Shown one piece after another: positions 52,919 through 63,386 of a stretch of DNA of 64,000 nt. Each line of letters opens with the position of its first letter. Position 1 is the first letter of the stretch. The position numbers were made by a program, and so were the translations under genes. Source of the DNA: JABDCI01 sp964475835 (lineage in GTDB: Bacteria; Verrucomicrobiota; Verrucomicrobiia; JABWAM01); the NCBI GenBank assembly GCA_964475835.1, contig CAYYYL010000003.1:109809-173808 (forward strand). The letters run 5' to 3'. The notes below the pieces were generated by a model that had not been told where the DNA came from, searched no databases, and was given only the letters and a program-made list of their open reading frames with translations.

Positions 52919-55900
52919 GTGCTTTCCTCCTCCCGCATGAAGTCCCATTTTGAGATTCGTCGAATTCTTTTAAAGGATTCCTCCATCCGGGATTGTTCGG
53001 TCCTCGAGGAACCCAATGGGGATTTCCTGATTCATCTTGTTCAAACAGGGACCTTCTCCCCTGATTTGTGGACAGACCGCCTCCGAGCGGAACTCGGGGC
53101 GCCGACCCTTCATCCGATTTTTGTTCCAGTCAACCGGATTCCCCTCGGAATTGACGGAAAGGTGGATGAGGCGGCCCTCCGGGCCATCCCTGTGGTCGAC
53201 CTGGAAGTGATTCAATCCTGGGAACGTGCTTGCATCACCCATGCGGACGCCACGGATGCGATCATCATGGGTACGGCCCCCTTCGATCTGAAATCCCCCT
53301 TTCATCAAACAGACCTTCTTCCGGGGGAATTCCAAGATTATCATTTCCTGCAATCGAGTTCAATTTCCCAACCGGCGACCACGCCCTCCCTTTCCGTCAA
53401 GCGATCCGGCGCAAACACCCCCGCGATCGCCCACGGCGAAGAATTAGTCATCCCTCCAGATCCCCCCCGAACTCTCATTGAAACCCTCCAGAAAAGCGCA
53501 GAAAATCACCTAGGGGAACGCCTGATCTTTATTCGAACGGATGGGACTCACCAGACCACATCCTACCGGGCACTTCTCGATCGTGCTACCCGTGTTGCTG
53601 GAGGGCTTCGGCAGAAAGGGCATTCCCCCGGACGGAAAGCGATCCTCCAGTTCGATTCACTCCATGATTTTATCACCGCATTCTGGGGTTGCATCATCGC
53701 CGGACTCATCCCCGTTCCCCTCGCCCTCCCGGCCACCTACAAACAGCCCCAGCCACGACGCAAACTTCAACACACCCTGGAACTCCTGCAAAACCCCGTG
53801 GTATTGACCCATTCCGAAGGTCACTCCCGCCTGAAGGATCTGGACTTCAAACTCCACGGGGAACAACTCGAGGACATCTCGATCCTGGAACAGCATCCCC
53901 CGCTTGAAACGCCCTGGACTGCTTCACCCGAGGACATCGCCCTTATCATGCTCACCTCCGGCAGCACCGGAGCGCCCAAGGGTGTCTGCCTCACCCATCG
54001 CAATCTGATCACAAGGTCCCAGGGATCGATCCAGATGAACGCTTTCTCGGAGCATGATATCAGTCTTAACTGGATGGGTCTCGATCACGTGGCCGGCATT
54101 ATTTACTTTCACCTGAGGGACGTTTACCTCGGAGCCAGCCAGGTCCATGTTCCCACCGAATGGATCCTTCAAAATCCTCTCCGCTGGCTTGACCTGGTCG
54201 AAAAACATCGCGTCACGGTCACATTTGCCCCGAATTTTGCCTTTGGCCTCATAAACCAGCTGTCCGAAGAAATCGCGTCTCAAAAGCGAAATCTCTCTTC
54301 CATCCGCTTCTTCCTCAATGGGGCGGAGGCCATTGTTTCAAAAACGGCCCGCCGGTTCCTGGAAATCCTTCAACCCCACGGACTTCATCCTCGGGCCATG
54401 CGCCCCGCATGGGGGATGTCCGAAACCTCGTCCGGGGTGACTTACTCCGAAAATTTTTCCCTCGCCACCACCACGGATCACGATATTTTCGTGCAGGTGG
54501 GTCGCCCCATCCCCGGGGTCTCTTTCCGGATCGTGGATGAAGAAGATCACATCCTCGAAGAAGGCTCCATCGGGCACCTCCAGGTCCGTGGCAACACGGT
54601 GATGCAAGGCTATTTCCGGGAAAACAGGGTTGAGCGGGACAGCTTCACTCCGGATGGATGGTTCCGAACAGGGGATCGCGCGCGACTGGATGGGGGATCC
54701 CTCACCATCACCGGACGTGAGAAGGATGTGATCATCATCAACGGCGTGAATGTTTACAGTCACGAGATCGAAACCGCCATAGAGGAGATCCCGGGGATTG
54801 AAGCATCGTTTACGGCCGCATGTTCGGTTCGAGACAGGCGAAAGGACACCGACGATCTGGTGGTATTTTTCTCTCCAAAGGACTTTCGTCCCCCACATCT
54901 TTCCCGGTTACTCGGTGAAATTCGCAATCACCTCATCCAATCCACGGGCATTCACCCGGAATACCTCGTTCCCCTTTCCCGATCCCTGATCCCGAAGACC
55001 GAGATTGGAAAAATCCAGCGCACTCAGTTGAAGGAACGCTTTCTTGCAGGGGAGTTCACCCCCCAAATTCGTGAAGCGGATCGGATGCTTTCCAACTCAC
55101 GCACCCTCCCCCGATGGTTTTTTCGCGAAACATGGCAACGCCATGAATCCTTCGACTCTTTCGAAAGAATTCCAGGAACCATCACATGGATCCTGGGGGA
55201 TCTTCCCCTCCTGGAGGAAATCGCATCATCCCTCACGACCTCCGGCCACCCATGCATTCGAATTCAAACCGGCTCCTCTTTTCGTCAGATTAATTCCACC
55301 CGTTTTGAGCTCAACGGGTCAAGCCTGGAAGACTTCGCCACCCTGGTACACACCTTGAAGGAACAGCATCTCCTCCCCGGCACCCTTATCCATGCCGCCC
55401 CACTCCCCTTCGGGGAGTCCACCGATCTCTTACAGAGTTCGGGGGTTGAACCCCTGCTTCTACTTTTAAAGGGCTTAAACTCGCCCCCCCCCATCAAACC
55501 CATTCGTCTTTTCTCCATTTCCCTTCAATCCCAACCCATTCTTCCGGATGACCCCATCCATTCCTCCGCATCTCCTCTGCCGGTTTTCTGTGAAACGCTC
55601 TCCCAGGAACTTTCATGGATTCAACCCCGCCACATGGATCTGCCCTACCCCCTTCCCCCAAATGCCGTTTCACTCATTCTTCGTGAGTTGCAGGTGACCT
55701 GCAGGGAAACCCGGGTAGGCTTCCGCGACAGCCAGCGATACACCCCCTTTCTCGAAACCATTTCTCCGAAAAGCAATTCCCCCTCCTCCCTTCCACTCGC
55801 CGAGGAGGGCTGTTACCTCATCACAGGCGGACTGGGAGGCATCGGCCTGGAGCTTTCCCGTTTTCTGCTCGATCACTACAAGGCCAGGCTGCTCCTCATC

Positions 55901-58900
55901 GGCCGTTCGCCTGCCACCCAGCACCGCGATGTCCTCACCGCCCTCCAACACCTCCCCGGTCATGTCGAATATGCCTCCATCGACATCACCGACATGACGG
56001 CGCTCAAACATGCCGCAGAAGCATTTACTCTCAAATGGGGAAAATCATGGGATGGAATCTTCCACCTCGCGGGAAATTATCACGAAAAATCCCTCATGGA
56101 GGAAAGTGTTCATTCACTGAGGGACGTTCTGGACGCCAAGGTGATCGGCGCGAGAAACGTGCATCAACTCGTGGAAAACCATCCGGGGTGTCTTCTTGTC
56201 TTCTTTTCATCTGTTCTCGGCCTTTTCCCAAGAGCGACCACAGGCGCCTATTCCATCGCCAGCCGCTTCCTGGAAACATTTACAGCTGATCTCCGACGGC
56301 GGGGACACTCCCATTGCGCGTGCCTCAGCTGGTCCCAATGGGAGGGCACAGGAATGAGTCGTGGACGACACGGGGGCGAAATGGTCCGTGCCCGCGGGTT
56401 TCTACCCATTCACCCACGGCAGGCCATGCAATCCATGATCGCAGCCCTCGCCCATCCCAGGCCTGATGCCATCATCGGACTCGATGAACATCACCCCGCC
56501 ATTCGCCTCCTTTGCACGGGAATTTCTCCACACACCCGGCGATGGACCGCGATCATTGAAACACCGTCCCCCTCCCAACTCCCCCCCACGCTCAATCTCC
56601 CCGATCGTTTTCAACATCCCGTACGCATAACCGTTGAGGGGCTCGAACGATTTCCACGGAACAATGACGGCACTCCCGATCGAAAAAAAATTGCGACCCT
56701 TCTTTCGCTAGTCGACGAAACCGAGTCCTCCTGGGAGGCTCCCCGCAACGAGACGGAACAAAAAATCGTTCGCATCTTTGAGGAATTGCTTCAACGAAGC
56801 CAGGTCGGCATTCGGGATCACTTCTTTCAACTCGGCGGCCAATCCCTGACCGCAATGCAGGCCGTATCGAGACTGAAGGAGGTCCTCGGCAACGCCATCA
56901 CCCTTCAGACATTTTTCGAGAACCCCTCGCCCATCCAGCTCGCCCAGCTCGAAACCGCAACCTCCAGCCCCGCTCCGACAACCATCCCCCAGGTCCCACG
57001 AACAGGCCACCTTCCCCTCTCCTTCACTCAGGAACGACTCTGGTTTCTGGAACAATTCGTTCCAGGCACCGCCGCCTACAACGTGGCAACCCTTCTCCAC
57101 ATACGAGGAAAGCTCGATACAGATGTACTCGAAAAGGCGCTCCAGGAAATCGTCCATCGACATGAAGCACTTCGCACGCGATTTCCGGAGAATCACGGCC
57201 GCCCTTCGCAGGTCATCATGGACTCCCTTTCCATATCCCTCCCGCGTACGGACCTTTCGACGTGGGATAGCGAGTCCCAAAAATCCCGATTGGAGGAGGT
57301 CTTGCGAGCCGAAGCTGCACGACCTTTTAATCTCCAGGAAGGTCCCCTCATTCGTCCCCGTCTTTTTCAACTCGCCGGGGATGAATATCAACTCCTCATC
57401 GTCATTCATCACATGGTGTATGATGGGTGGTCCCAAAAAATCTTTTTTGAGGACCTCACCCGACTCTACGAAGCGATCCTCTCCAAGCAACCTACTCCAG
57501 ATCCCCAGGCTCTGCAGTTTGTCGACGTGGCAAACTGGCAGCGAAGCCCTTTTTACACCGAACGGATTCAAAAGGACCTTGAATTCTGGAAGGCCAAACT
57601 CGCAGGCGTTATTCCCACACTGGAGCTCCCCACCGATCGCCCCCATCCCCCGCATCCAACCTTTTGCGGAACAACCCTTCCCTTTCGACTTCCCGGATCC
57701 CTTGCAAATCTTGTCCGGACCTATTGCGAGCAGGAGGGTGTCACCCCCTACATGGTCCTGCTCGCCGCTTTCAAGGCCATGCTCCATCGCTACACGCAGC
57801 AGTCCGACATTATTGTGGGTTCCCCCGTGGCTTCCCGCGAGGACCTCGCGTCCGAATCCATCATTGGATTTTTCGCGAACACCCTGGTGATGCGCACGGA
57901 CCTCTCAGGCAACCCTGATTTTCGAACACTCGTAAAGCGTGTTGGAGAAACCACCCGCGAGGCACATGCCCATGCCTCGGTTCCATTTGAAAGACTCGTT
58001 GAGGAACTTCATCCCGGACGTGATACGCGCCGCAGCCCCATTTTCCAGATCGCATTTGTCACTCCCGTCCCTTTCCCCCCCTGGACCATGGGCGGCCTTG
58101 AATGCTCGCCCGCCGCCATCGACACCGGCACCTCTAAATTCGACCTCACGCTTTCCATCAGTCTGAACCCGCACGAAATCCCCGGTTTCCTTGAGTACAG
58201 CACGGACCTATTTGACGCCTCCACCATTCATCAGCTACTCAACCATTTCACCTCACTCCTTCTATCCGCCGTTCAACACCCCACCACCCCGCTCTCAAAG
58301 CTTCCCATGCTTTCGGAAGCAGAAACTCAGCGCTGGCTGACGATTTGGAACAACCCACCCTCTCCCTATCCCGGGGAAACTCCCGTTCATGTCCTATTCG
58401 AGTCGCAGGTGAATCAAACTCCACACGCCATCGCCGTGGATTATGACGGGAAATCCCTCTCCTACCGCGAACTGAACTCCCAGGCCAACCGACTGGCGGC
58501 ACACATCCAAACGCTTGGGGTTTCCAGAGGCAAACTCGTTGCGGTTTTCATGGAACGCTCGCCCGAATTGATCGTGACGTTACTGGCCATCCTGAAAGCT
58601 GGAGCCGCTTATGTCCCTCTCGATCCCGGCTATCCGATTCACCGACTTCAATTCATGCTTAAGGATGCGGATTCTCCCCTCCTCCTCACTCAGAAAAAAC
58701 TCAAAGACACCCTTCCCATCCCCTCATCGAAAATCCTCTGTGTCGATGATTTTCTATCCCACACTTCAACCCGGGAAATCCCAAATCCCCCCTGCGAAGT
58801 CTCCGGAAACGATCCCGTTTACATGATCTATAGTTCGGGATCAACGGGAGAGCCCAAGGGCATCGTCATTCCCCATCGAGGCGTGGTTCGACTGGCGTGC

Positions 58901-60958
58901 CATACCAACTATATCTCACTCGGAAACACCGAGATCATCTCACAAACCTCCAACATTTCCTTCGATGCGGCAACCTTTGAAATCTGGGGTGCACTTCTGA
59001 ATGGGGGAAAGATTGCGGGCATCTCCACGGAAACCCTTCTCAACCCACGTCTCTTTTCCGAGGAGATCCGGCGGCGCGGCGTCACCACCCTTTTCATCAC
59101 CACCGCTCTATTCAACGAAATGGCGCGCGAAATTCCTGAGGCGTTTCGCGGGATCCGCCAGGTGCTCTTCGGGGGGGAGGCTGCGGATCATCGGTGTGTT
59201 CGGGAAATTCTCCAGCACGGCCCTCCCTCACGGCTTCTCAACCTCTACGGGCCGACGGAGGCGACCACTTTTGCCCTATGGCACCTCGTCAAGGATGTGA
59301 AGCCGGAGGATTCAACCATCCCCATCGGAAAACCCATCACCAACACCTCCGCCTATGTTCTCGATCCCCATCTCAATCTTGTGCCTATCGGAGTCACTGG
59401 AGAGTTATATCTGGGCGGCGACGGGCTCGCGATCGGCTACCATCGCCAACCGAAATTAACCTCTGAAAAATTCATCCCCAATCCCTTCTCAAGTCTCCCC
59501 GGATCCCGACTCTACAAAACAGGGGATCTTGTCCGAACGTTGCCGGATGGGAGTCTTGAATTTGTTGGGCGAGCCGACCATCAGGTGAAAATTCGTGGCT
59601 TTCGCGTGGAACTCGGAGAAATCGAACATCGCCTGACCAGGCACCCTGAGATCTCCCAAGCCGTTATCCTCGTGAAGGAGCCCCGGCCTGGCGATAAACG
59701 CCTGGTCGCTTATTTCGTTCCTAAAGGGAATGAATTCCCCACATCCCAAGCCTTGCGCCAGTTCTTGAGAGAGACCCTTCCCGATTTCATGGTGCCAGCG
59801 ACGTTTGTAAAATTGAAAAATCTTCCGATCACCCCCAACGGGAAGGTGGATACACGGGCCCTGCCGGAACCCGAACGGGAATTGCATCAGTCCTCTTTTA
59901 TCGCCCCAAATGGGGAAACCGAGGCAGCCATTGCTGAAATCTGGCGTGAGGTGCTGCAACTCCCACGAGTGGGACGAAATGATAACTTCTTTGAAATGGG
60001 AGGCAACTCCCTCCTGGGCGTGCAGTTGATGAGCCGGCTTCGGAGCCGATTTCAAAAATCACTCCCTCTTTCCACTCTTTTCCACAACACAACCGTTCAA
60101 CTCCTCGCCCAGGCCATTCACAGGGGAGAAGGGAACGCTTCGCCCCTTGAAAAACAACCCCATCCCAATTTCTTCATGATCACCGGGGAGAACGACACGA
60201 TCCTCGCCTTTCGGGATCTTGCACGCCATCTGGAATCCGAATGTACGCTCCTGGGGTTGGAACAACCTGGTTTGCACGAGATGTCTCATCCCTCAACCGC
60301 CATCGCGGAACTGACCGACACCTGCGCCCGAAAACTTCGTTCCATCCAGGCCCGGGGTCCCTACCTGCTGGGGGGGCACTGCTCGGGGGCCCTGGTTGCC
60401 TTCGAACTCGCCCACAAGCTCCGATCCCAAGGAGAGGAAGTCTCCCTTCTCTGCCTTCTCGACCCACCCCTTGAACACTATCTGACACAATCACTCCCAT
60501 CCAGCAGCCGACGTGCGTGGATTCATCTACGTCATTTTTTCTTTGTTCCGGCGGAAACCCGATGGAAATTCCTCAGGGAACGGCTCCACAGCATCTTCAG
60601 CCGGATTATGTTTCAGTGGCAAACCCTTGTTTCCAAAAAAGACCGTCACATTCACCAGGCGCTTGCCCATCACCGTCTCCACTACAAACTACAACCCTAT
60701 CCGGGCCGGCTTTGTGTGTTCCTGGGACAGGATTCATTCCTGAATCGCCGACCTGTTACCGGCATGAACTCCGACACTCCACCGGACTGGAGGAATCTCT
60801 GGAAATCCATTTCCACGGGGGAATTTCTCCTTGAAGAAGTACCGGGCGGACACAACAGTCTGGTGAAGGATCCTCATGTCGAGGTGATGGCCCGGGTTCT
60901 CATTCGTGAAATCCGTTCCCTAAATCCGGCAGCGAAGACGTTCCCGTTCCGCCCATGA
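52919..60958 (+). CDS. bimodular NRPS-like enzyme: AL-KR-PCP-C-A-PCP-TE
   Basis: 2679 residues counted from GTG 52919 (ATG 52937 also possible). Order: an adenylation C-terminal-like fragment (1-90; IPLGIDGKVDEAAL); acyl ligase/adenylation domain (about 190-690, TSGSTGAPKG near 345, LNWMGLDHVAGI); ketoreductase (about 960-1200, YLITGGLGGIG 966-976, S1098, Y1111, with Ser not Asn four residues later); PCP1 (LGGQS, S1309); condensation domain (HHMVYDG, H1497-G1503); second A domain (SSGSTGEPKG near 1970, FDAATFEIWG with Asp2016); PCP2 (MGGNS, S2364); thioesterase (GHCSG, C2488, D2515, H2645). The AL-KR-PCP-C-A-PCP start resembles that of PksJ in bacillaene synthesis, where an alpha-keto acid is loaded and reduced. 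The likely product is a hydroxyacyl-amino acid. The GT9 gene overlaps by ATGA. Confidence 0.92.
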   Translation: MLSSSRMKSHFEIRRILLKDSSIRDCSVLEEPNGDFLIHLVQTGTFSPDLWTDRLRAELGAPTLHPIFVPVNRIPLGIDGKVDEAALRAIPVVDLEVIQSWERACITHADATDAIIMGTAPFDLKSPFHQTDLLPGEFQDYHFLQSSSISQPATTPSLSVKRSGANTPAIAHGEELVIPPDPPRTLIETLQKSAENHLGERLIFIRTDGTHQTTSYRALLDRATRVAGGLRQKGHSPGRKAILQFDSLHDFITAFWGCIIAGLIPVPLALPATYKQPQPRRKLQHTLELLQNPVVLTHSEGHSRLKDLDFKLHGEQLEDISILEQHPPLETPWTASPEDIALIMLTSGSTGAPKGVCLTHRNLITRSQGSIQMNAFSEHDISLNWMGLDHVAGIIYFHLRDVYLGASQVHVPTEWILQNPLRWLDLVEKHRVTVTFAPNFAFGLINQLSEEIASQKRNLSSIRFFLNGAEAIVSKTARRFLEILQPHGLHPRAMRPAWGMSETSSGVTYSENFSLATTTDHDIFVQVGRPIPGVSFRIVDEEDHILEEGSIGHLQVRGNTVMQGYFRENRVERDSFTPDGWFRTGDRARLDGGSLTITGREKDVIIINGVNVYSHEIETAIEEIPGIEASFTAACSVRDRRKDTDDLVVFFSPKDFRPPHLSRLLGEIRNHLIQSTGIHPEYLVPLSRSLIPKTEIGKIQRTQLKERFLAGEFTPQIREADRMLSNSRTLPRWFFRETWQRHESFDSFERIPGTITWILGDLPLLEEIASSLTTSGHPCIRIQTGSSFRQINSTRFELNGSSLEDFATLVHTLKEQHLLPGTLIHAAPLPFGESTDLLQSSGVEPLLLLLKGLNSPPPIKPIRLFSISLQSQPILPDDPIHSSASPLPVFCETLSQELSWIQPRHMDLPYPLPPNAVSLILRELQVTCRETRVGFRDSQRYTPFLETISPKSNSPSSLPLAEEGCYLITGGLGGIGLELSRFLLDHYKARLLLIGRSPATQHRDVLTALQHLPGHVEYASIDITDMTALKHAAEAFTLKWGKSWDGIFHLAGNYHEKSLMEESVHSLRDVLDAKVIGARNVHQLVENHPGCLLVFFSSVLGLFPRATTGAYSIASRFLETFTADLRRRGHSHCACLSWSQWEGTGMSRGRHGGEMVRARGFLPIHPRQAMQSMIAALAHPRPDAIIGLDEHHPAIRLLCTGISPHTRRWTAIIETPSPSQLPPTLNLPDRFQHPVRITVEGLERFPRNNDGTPDRKKIATLLSLVDETESSWEAPRNETEQKIVRIFEELLQRSQVGIRDHFFQLGGQSLTAMQAVSRLKEVLGNAITLQTFFENPSPIQLAQLETATSSPAPTTIPQVPRTGHLPLSFTQERLWFLEQFVPGTAAYNVATLLHIRGKLDTDVLEKALQEIVHRHEALRTRFPENHGRPSQVIMDSLSISLPRTDLSTWDSESQKSRLEEVLRAEAARPFNLQEGPLIRPRLFQLAGDEYQLLIVIHHMVYDGWSQKIFFEDLTRLYEAILSKQPTPDPQALQFVDVANWQRSPFYTERIQKDLEFWKAKLAGVIPTLELPTDRPHPPHPTFCGTTLPFRLPGSLANLVRTYCEQEGVTPYMVLLAAFKAMLHRYTQQSDIIVGSPVASREDLASESIIGFFANTLVMRTDLSGNPDFRTLVKRVGETTREAHAHASVPFERLVEELHPGRDTRRSPIFQIAFVTPVPFPPWTMGGLECSPAAIDTGTSKFDLTLSISLNPHEIPGFLEYSTDLFDASTIHQLLNHFTSLLLSAVQHPTTPLSKLPMLSEAETQRWLTIWNNPPSPYPGETPVHVLFESQVNQTPHAIAVDYDGKSLSYRELNSQANRLAAHIQTLGVSRGKLVAVFMERSPELIVTLLAILKAGAAYVPLDPGYPIHRLQFMLKDADSPLLLTQKKLKDTLPIPSSKILCVDDFLSHTSTREIPNPPCEVSGNDPVYMIYSSGSTGEPKGIVIPHRGVVRLACHTNYISLGNTEIISQTSNISFDAATFEIWGALLNGGKIAGISTETLLNPRLFSEEIRRRGVTTLFITTALFNEMAREIPEAFRGIRQVLFGGEAADHRCVREILQHGPPSRLLNLYGPTEATTFALWHLVKDVKPEDSTIPIGKPITNTSAYVLDPHLNLVPIGVTGELYLGGDGLAIGYHRQPKLTSEKFIPNPFSSLPGSRLYKTGDLVRTLPDGSLEFVGRADHQVKIRGFRVELGEIEHRLTRHPEISQAVILVKEPRPGDKRLVAYFVPKGNEFPTSQALRQFLRETLPDFMVPATFVKLKNLPITPNGKVDTRALPEPERELHQSSFIAPNGETEAAIAEIWREVLQLPRVGRNDNFFEMGGNSLLGVQLMSRLRSRFQKSLPLSTLFHNTTVQLLAQAIHRGEGNASPLEKQPHPNFFMITGENDTILAFRDLARHLESECTLLGLEQPGLHEMSHPSTAIAELTDTCARKLRSIQARGPYLLGGHCSGALVAFELAHKLRSQGEEVSLLCLLDPPLEHYLTQSLPSSSRRAWIHLRHFFFVPAETRWKFLRERLHSIFSRIMFQWQTLVSKKDRHIHQALAHHRLHYKLQPYPGRLCVFLGQDSFLNRRPVTGMNSDTPPDWRNLWKSISTGEFLLEEVPGGHNSLVKDPHVEVMARVLIREIRSLNPAAKTFPFRP

Positions 60959-62043
60959 ATCGAATTCTCATCTATCGCCTCGGAAGCCTGGGAGACACCC
61001 TCCTGGCCCTGCCCGCATTCCATCTGATACGAAATTCCTTTCCGAAGGCTCACATCACCCTTCTTACCAATCTTCCAGTCCAGCCGAAAGCCCCATCCAT
61101 CACCACCATTCTTCCCCGGAAACTTTACGATGAAGTGATTGAATATCCCGTCGGCTTGCGCCAACCCTCGGAAATCGCCAAACTGCGCACGCGTCTTGTG
61201 AACGGCCCATTCGATCTGGTGATCTCCCTCGCCGCCCCACGTGGCCGGCTTCAAAGCCTTCGGGATTTTCTCTTTTTCAAGTCCTGCCGCATTCCCAGAA
61301 TCAAGGGGATTCCCTGGTGCAACCGGGATCTGAGATGCCTTCCCCGTCGCGACTCGGAACTTTTCGAATGGGAGGCCAGCCGCATCGCCTCACGAGTCCG
61401 ATGGCTTGGGGATGCCCGCCTTTATGACAACGCCTCATGGGATCTCGCACTCACCCCCGAGGAAACAAATGAAGCCAATCGCATTCTCAAGGCCAATGGA
61501 CTTTCCTACGGTTTCCTCGCCGCCAGCCTGGGAGGAAAGGCGGACGTCAAGGACTGGACTGATCCCCATTGGAAACAACTTTTCGCCCAGTTATCCTCCC
61601 GCCACCTCTTCCCTTCCCTCGTCATGTTTGGGGCTTCCGCAGAGAATCCCCGTTCGGAAGCAATCCGAGCCACTTGGAAGGGGACAAGTGTCAACCTGTG
61701 CGGACAGGTCACCCCCCGGGTGGCGGCGGCGATTCTGGCGCACGCCATGCTCTTTATCGGACACGACAGCGGTCCCATGCACCTCGCCGCCACGGTGGGA
61801 ACCCCTTGCGTGGCCATTTTCTCGGGACAGGCACCCCCCGGCCAGTGGTTTCCACGGGGCTCACAAAATGAAATCCTGTTTCATCCCACCCCCTGCGTTG
61901 GATGTGGTCTCGAAACCTGCCTGGAATACCAAAAGGCGTGCATTCTCTCCATCAAGGTGGACGATGCCCTTGCTGCCGTGGAACGAATCATGAAACGAAA
62001 CGTGTCCCAACCATCCACTCATCGATTGGGGGGGGCTTCTTGA
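60955..62043 (+). CDS. glycosyltransferase family 9 (heptosyltransferase-like)
   Basis: 362 residues. The N-terminus ILIYRLGSLGDTLLALPAFH is the GT9 start seen in ADP-heptose:LPS heptosyltransferases, and LFIGHDSGPMHLAATVGTPCVAIF is the nucleotide-sugar binding site. PPGQWFPRG and CVGCGLETCLEYQKAC follow, with a Cys-rich segment near the end. It would add a sugar to a lipid- or glycan-bound acceptor on the cytoplasmic face. Translation is coupled to the NRPS by ATGA and to the next gene by a TTGA overlap if its TTG start is used. Confidence 0.9.
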   Translation: MNRILIYRLGSLGDTLLALPAFHLIRNSFPKAHITLLTNLPVQPKAPSITTILPRKLYDEVIEYPVGLRQPSEIAKLRTRLVNGPFDLVISLAAPRGRLQSLRDFLFFKSCRIPRIKGIPWCNRDLRCLPRRDSELFEWEASRIASRVRWLGDARLYDNASWDLALTPEETNEANRILKANGLSYGFLAASLGGKADVKDWTDPHWKQLFAQLSSRHLFPSLVMFGASAENPRSEAIRATWKGTSVNLCGQVTPRVAAAILAHAMLFIGHDSGPMHLAATVGTPCVAIFSGQAPPGQWFPRGSQNEILFHPTPCVGCGLETCLEYQKACILSIKVDDALAAVERIMKRNVSQPSTHRLGGAS

Positions 62044-62063
62044 AGGACTCTACCTCCATTCCG

Positions 62064-63386
62064 ATGGAACGCTCCACGGCCATCCTCCGACGATGCGTCT
62101 GGATCTATTTCTGGCTTCTGATTTTCGAAGGGGCTCTGCGGAAATGGGTGACTCCTTCCCTCGCCGCCCCCCTTTTGATCATTCGCGATCCCGTTGTCCT
62201 GGCCACCTGTGCCTATGCGCTTTACGCCAGGCGGTTTCCGATGCATTGGATCATGGTCTGGACGGGCATCCTCGGTATTCTTCTTCTTCTCGGCGGGCTC
62301 GTGCAACTCGTGATATCCAGCGAAAGCAACGTCCTCGTCTGCCTGTTCGGCCTTCGCGCAAACTTTCTTCACCTACCCATGCTGGTCATCATGGGAACGA
62401 CCCTGACGCGTGACGACGTCCTTCGATTTGGCAAGTGGATTCTCATTCTCGCCCTGCCGATGTCCGCCCTGATGACTCTCCAATTTCTCGCTCCTCCCAC
62501 CTCGTGGCTCAACGCAGGGGCGGATCCCGACGTGGCGCAACTCGCCGCGTCCATGGGAAGAATCCGTCCGGCAGGCACCTTCTCCTTTATTTCAGGACCC
62601 ATCTTCTTTTTTTCCATCGTGGCGGCATTCCTCATTTTCAGTCAGCTCGAGCGTCGTGCATTTTCATGGCTCCCCATCCTTCTCTCCGGCATGGCCCTTT
62701 TTGTCGGCCTTGGGGTTTCCGGTAGCCGGACAGCTGTTGCCAATGTGGCCATCGTCTCCCTCGCACTTTCCATTTGCTGGTTCTTCCATCCCTCTACCTT
62801 CCTTCGCTCCCTTCGGCTCATCGTGCTGGTTCTCCTCATTGTGGCGGCAGTCTGGTTTCTCCCCTTTTTCCGGGAAGGTTTGTCTGTTTTCCAAATGCGA
62901 ATCCTTGAAGCCAGCGATTTTGAAGGGGGATCGCGGGGCTTCATTCAGCGATTTCTCACCGACATGACAGATCCCGTTCGAAATCTTCCAGATCTGCCCC
63001 TTCTGGGTTACGGGCTCGGCGTCGGCACAAACGCGGGAGCAGCTCTTCTTTTCGGTCGAAGAGACTTTCTCCTCGCCGAGGAGGAATATGGCCGCGTTCT
63101 GATGGAGAGCGGCCCGATTTTGGGAGGAGCCTACCTTGTCTTTCGCTTCGCCGTGGCCATCTGGCTCGGCTGGCATGGTCTCCGGGCCTTGCGTCAAAAA
63201 AATTTCCTCCCCCTCCTTCTCTGGGCTGCTGTCGCCGTCAATCTCATCCGGGGACAATGGGGGCAACCCACCATCGCAGGTTTCGCCATTTTCATCGGAG
63301 GTCTCTGCATGGCGGCCTGCCGTATTTCTCAACCGTGGCCCGATGAAGAGAATGTCGACGGGGATCAACCTTCCATCGAACCATGA
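62064..63386 (+). CDS. O-antigen ligase/polymerase-like membrane protein
   Basis: About 440 residues from ATG 62064 (a TTG at 62040 would overlap the GT9 stop). Ten or more transmembrane helices. The longest periplasmic segment lies after FREGLSVFQMRI and contains EASDFEGGSRGFIQRF and GYGLGVGTNAGAALLFG, with LAEEEYGRVLMESG; this is the pattern of Wzy/WaaL-type O-antigen proteins, which often have GxGxGT(N) near an E-x-E/x-L helix. It would polymerise or ligate the glycan in the periplasm. The GT4 gene overlaps its stop by ATGA. Confidence 0.82.
   Translation: MERSTAILRRCVWIYFWLLIFEGALRKWVTPSLAAPLLIIRDPVVLATCAYALYARRFPMHWIMVWTGILGILLLLGGLVQLVISSESNVLVCLFGLRANFLHLPMLVIMGTTLTRDDVLRFGKWILILALPMSALMTLQFLAPPTSWLNAGADPDVAQLAASMGRIRPAGTFSFISGPIFFFSIVAAFLIFSQLERRAFSWLPILLSGMALFVGLGVSGSRTAVANVAIVSLALSICWFFHPSTFLRSLRLIVLVLLIVAAVWFLPFFREGLSVFQMRILEASDFEGGSRGFIQRFLTDMTDPVRNLPDLPLLGYGLGVGTNAGAALLFGRRDFLLAEEEYGRVLMESGPILGGAYLVFRFAVAIWLGWHGLRALRQKNFLPLLLWAAVAVNLIRGQWGQPTIAGFAIFIGGLCMAACRISQPWPDEENVDGDQPSIEP

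Noticed and set aside
58960..59300. Substrate code of the second adenylation domain
   Set aside because: The conserved Asp is visible, but the other code positions could not be aligned with confidence by eye, so no amino acid is named.
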